DNA of 6,058 nucleotides from contig CACYZS010000114.1 in NCBI GenBank assembly GCA_902778985.1, positions 1-6,058 of the forward strand, in the 5' to 3' direction. Below the pieces are notes generated by a model that was not told the origin of the DNA, did no database searches, and worked only from the letters and a program-made list of their open reading frames with translations. The translations under genes were made by a program, and so were the position numbers. The stretch is from an uncultured Ruminococcus sp. (GTDB lineage Bacteria > Bacillota > Clostridia > Oscillospirales > CAG-272). Of the stretch, positions 5,337 through 6,058 are shown piece by piece (position 1 is the stretch's first letter; each line of letters opens with the position of its first letter).

Positions 5337-6058
5337 ATGGATAATGCGGCATTTTTGGGGAAACGGGTGATCGTGACCGGCGGGTCCCGCGGGATAGGCG
5401 CGGGGATCGTCCGCGCGTTCGCAAACGAAGGGGCGAAGGTTGCCTTTCTTTATCATAATGCACAAGAAGCCGCCGAAAAGGTCTCGCGTGAGACGGGATC
5501 AATCGCCGTTCGATGCGACCTCGGAGACGCCTCCGACGCAGAACGCGGGATGCGAGAGGCGATCTCTGCGCTTTCCGGCGTCGACGTCCTTGTCAACAAC
5601 GCCGGGATCTGTAAATCCGGGTTAATCCAGGACCTGTCGCTCGACGACTGGAACCGACTCATCGCCGTTGACCTGACCGCAGTTTACATCTGTACTCGTA
5701 TTTGCGTGCCGGAAATGGTGCGGCAGAAATACGGTCGGATCGTCAATATCTCGTCGATCTGGGGAATGGTCGGCGCGTCCTGCGAGGTCGGCTATTCCGC
5801 AGCCAAAGCGGGTGTGATAGGCTTAAGCAAGGCGCTCGCGATGGAACTCGGCCCCTCCGGGATCACCGTCAACTGCGTTTGTCCCGGCGTGATCGATACC
5901 GATATGTGTGCGTCCTACGACGAAGAGACGCGTCGGACGCTCGCCGAAGAAACGCCTCTCGGACGGCTCGGGACCCCCCGTGACGTCGCCGAAGCGGTGC
6001 TCTTCCTTGCGGGGGAAGGCGCGTCCTTCATCACGGGACAGGTGATCTCCCCGAACGG
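5337..6058 (+). CDS. ymfI: FabG-like short-chain reductase, YmfI (EF-P 5-aminopentanone reductase) type, 3' partial
   Basis: A cytoplasmic NAD(P)H-dependent short-chain dehydrogenase/reductase; 240 residues are visible and the frame is still open at the window edge. Family members end about 5-8 residues after the SPNG seen here. Motifs: cofactor loop TGGSRGIG (14-21), acidic D61 contacting the adenine, NNAG (87-90), catalytic S140, Y153 and K157. The stretch SSIWG...GASCEV (139-151) is shared, from memory, with Bacillus subtilis YmfI, which reduces the 5-aminopentanone group on elongation factor P. Classic FabG (3-oxoacyl-ACP reductase) lacks that stretch, and no fatty-acid genes are adjacent. 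The usual catalytic-tetrad Asn (VNL) is Asp112 here (VDL). ATG 5337 is supported by GGAG at 5326-5329 and a strong promoter. The gene is divergent from the regulator gene. The SDR assignment is secure; the YmfI subgroup is probable, and a generic FabG is the alternative. Confidence 0.86.
   Translation, partial: MDNAAFLGKRVIVTGGSRGIGAGIVRAFANEGAKVAFLYHNAQEAAEKVSRETGSIAVRCDLGDASDAERGMREAISALSGVDVLVNNAGICKSGLIQDLSLDDWNRLIAVDLTAVYICTRICVPEMVRQKYGRIVNISSIWGMVGASCEVGYSAAKAGVIGLSKALAMELGPSGITVNCVCPGVIDTDMCASYDEETRRTLAEETPLGRLGTPRDVAEAVLFLAGEGASFITGQVISPN

Noticed and set aside
4447..5370. Plus-strand 307-codon open frame antisense to the regulator
   Set aside because: It would run across both promoters and into the start of the reductase gene. 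The minus-strand gene has a promoter, a ribosome binding site and a receiver-like pattern, so it is the real one.

Overview
The window looks like chromosomal DNA of a GC-rich member of the Bacillota, most likely an anaerobic clostridial lineage. This is inferred from three things: the metG-tatD gene order typical of that phylum, a reductase resembling Bacillus YmfI, and an oxygen-sensitive [4Fe-4S] quinolinate synthase. No tRNA, rRNA, CRISPR array, insertion sequence or phage gene was seen. Coding density is high, and the largest gap between genes is about 140 bases.

Layout. (1) Bases 1-2314, plus strand: the 3' part of metG (methionyl-tRNA synthetase, cut by the left edge), then tatD (metal-dependent DNase), packed head to tail. 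The metG C-terminal tRNA-binding domain is broken. Roughly 19 codons of its OB-fold are missing and the remaining 64 codons lie in another frame. (2) Bases 2341-2379: a perfect 15-bp hairpin that serves as a bidirectional terminator between converging transcripts. (3) Bases 2388-5196, minus strand: three genes in the order regulator, nadA, SGNH-family esterase, with gaps of 37 and 72 bases, probably one transcript. The regulator resembles a response regulator but lacks the phospho-acceptor aspartate. (4) Bases 5197-5336: a divergent promoter region with two near-consensus sigma-70-type promoters back to back. (5) Bases 5337-6058, plus strand: a FabG-like short-chain reductase of the YmfI type, cut by the right edge a few codons before its expected end.

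How the genes fit together. metG and tatD are housekeeping genes (tRNA charging and nuclease). nadA makes the quinolinate precursor of NAD. The YmfI-type reductase, if correctly assigned, finishes a modification of elongation factor P, so both ends of the window touch translation. The link between the atypical regulator, nadA and the esterase is not explained by any pathway I know; co-regulation is inferred only from orientation and spacing. I found no convincing undescribed system. The points most worth a second look are the metG lesion and the regulator-nadA-esterase cluster.
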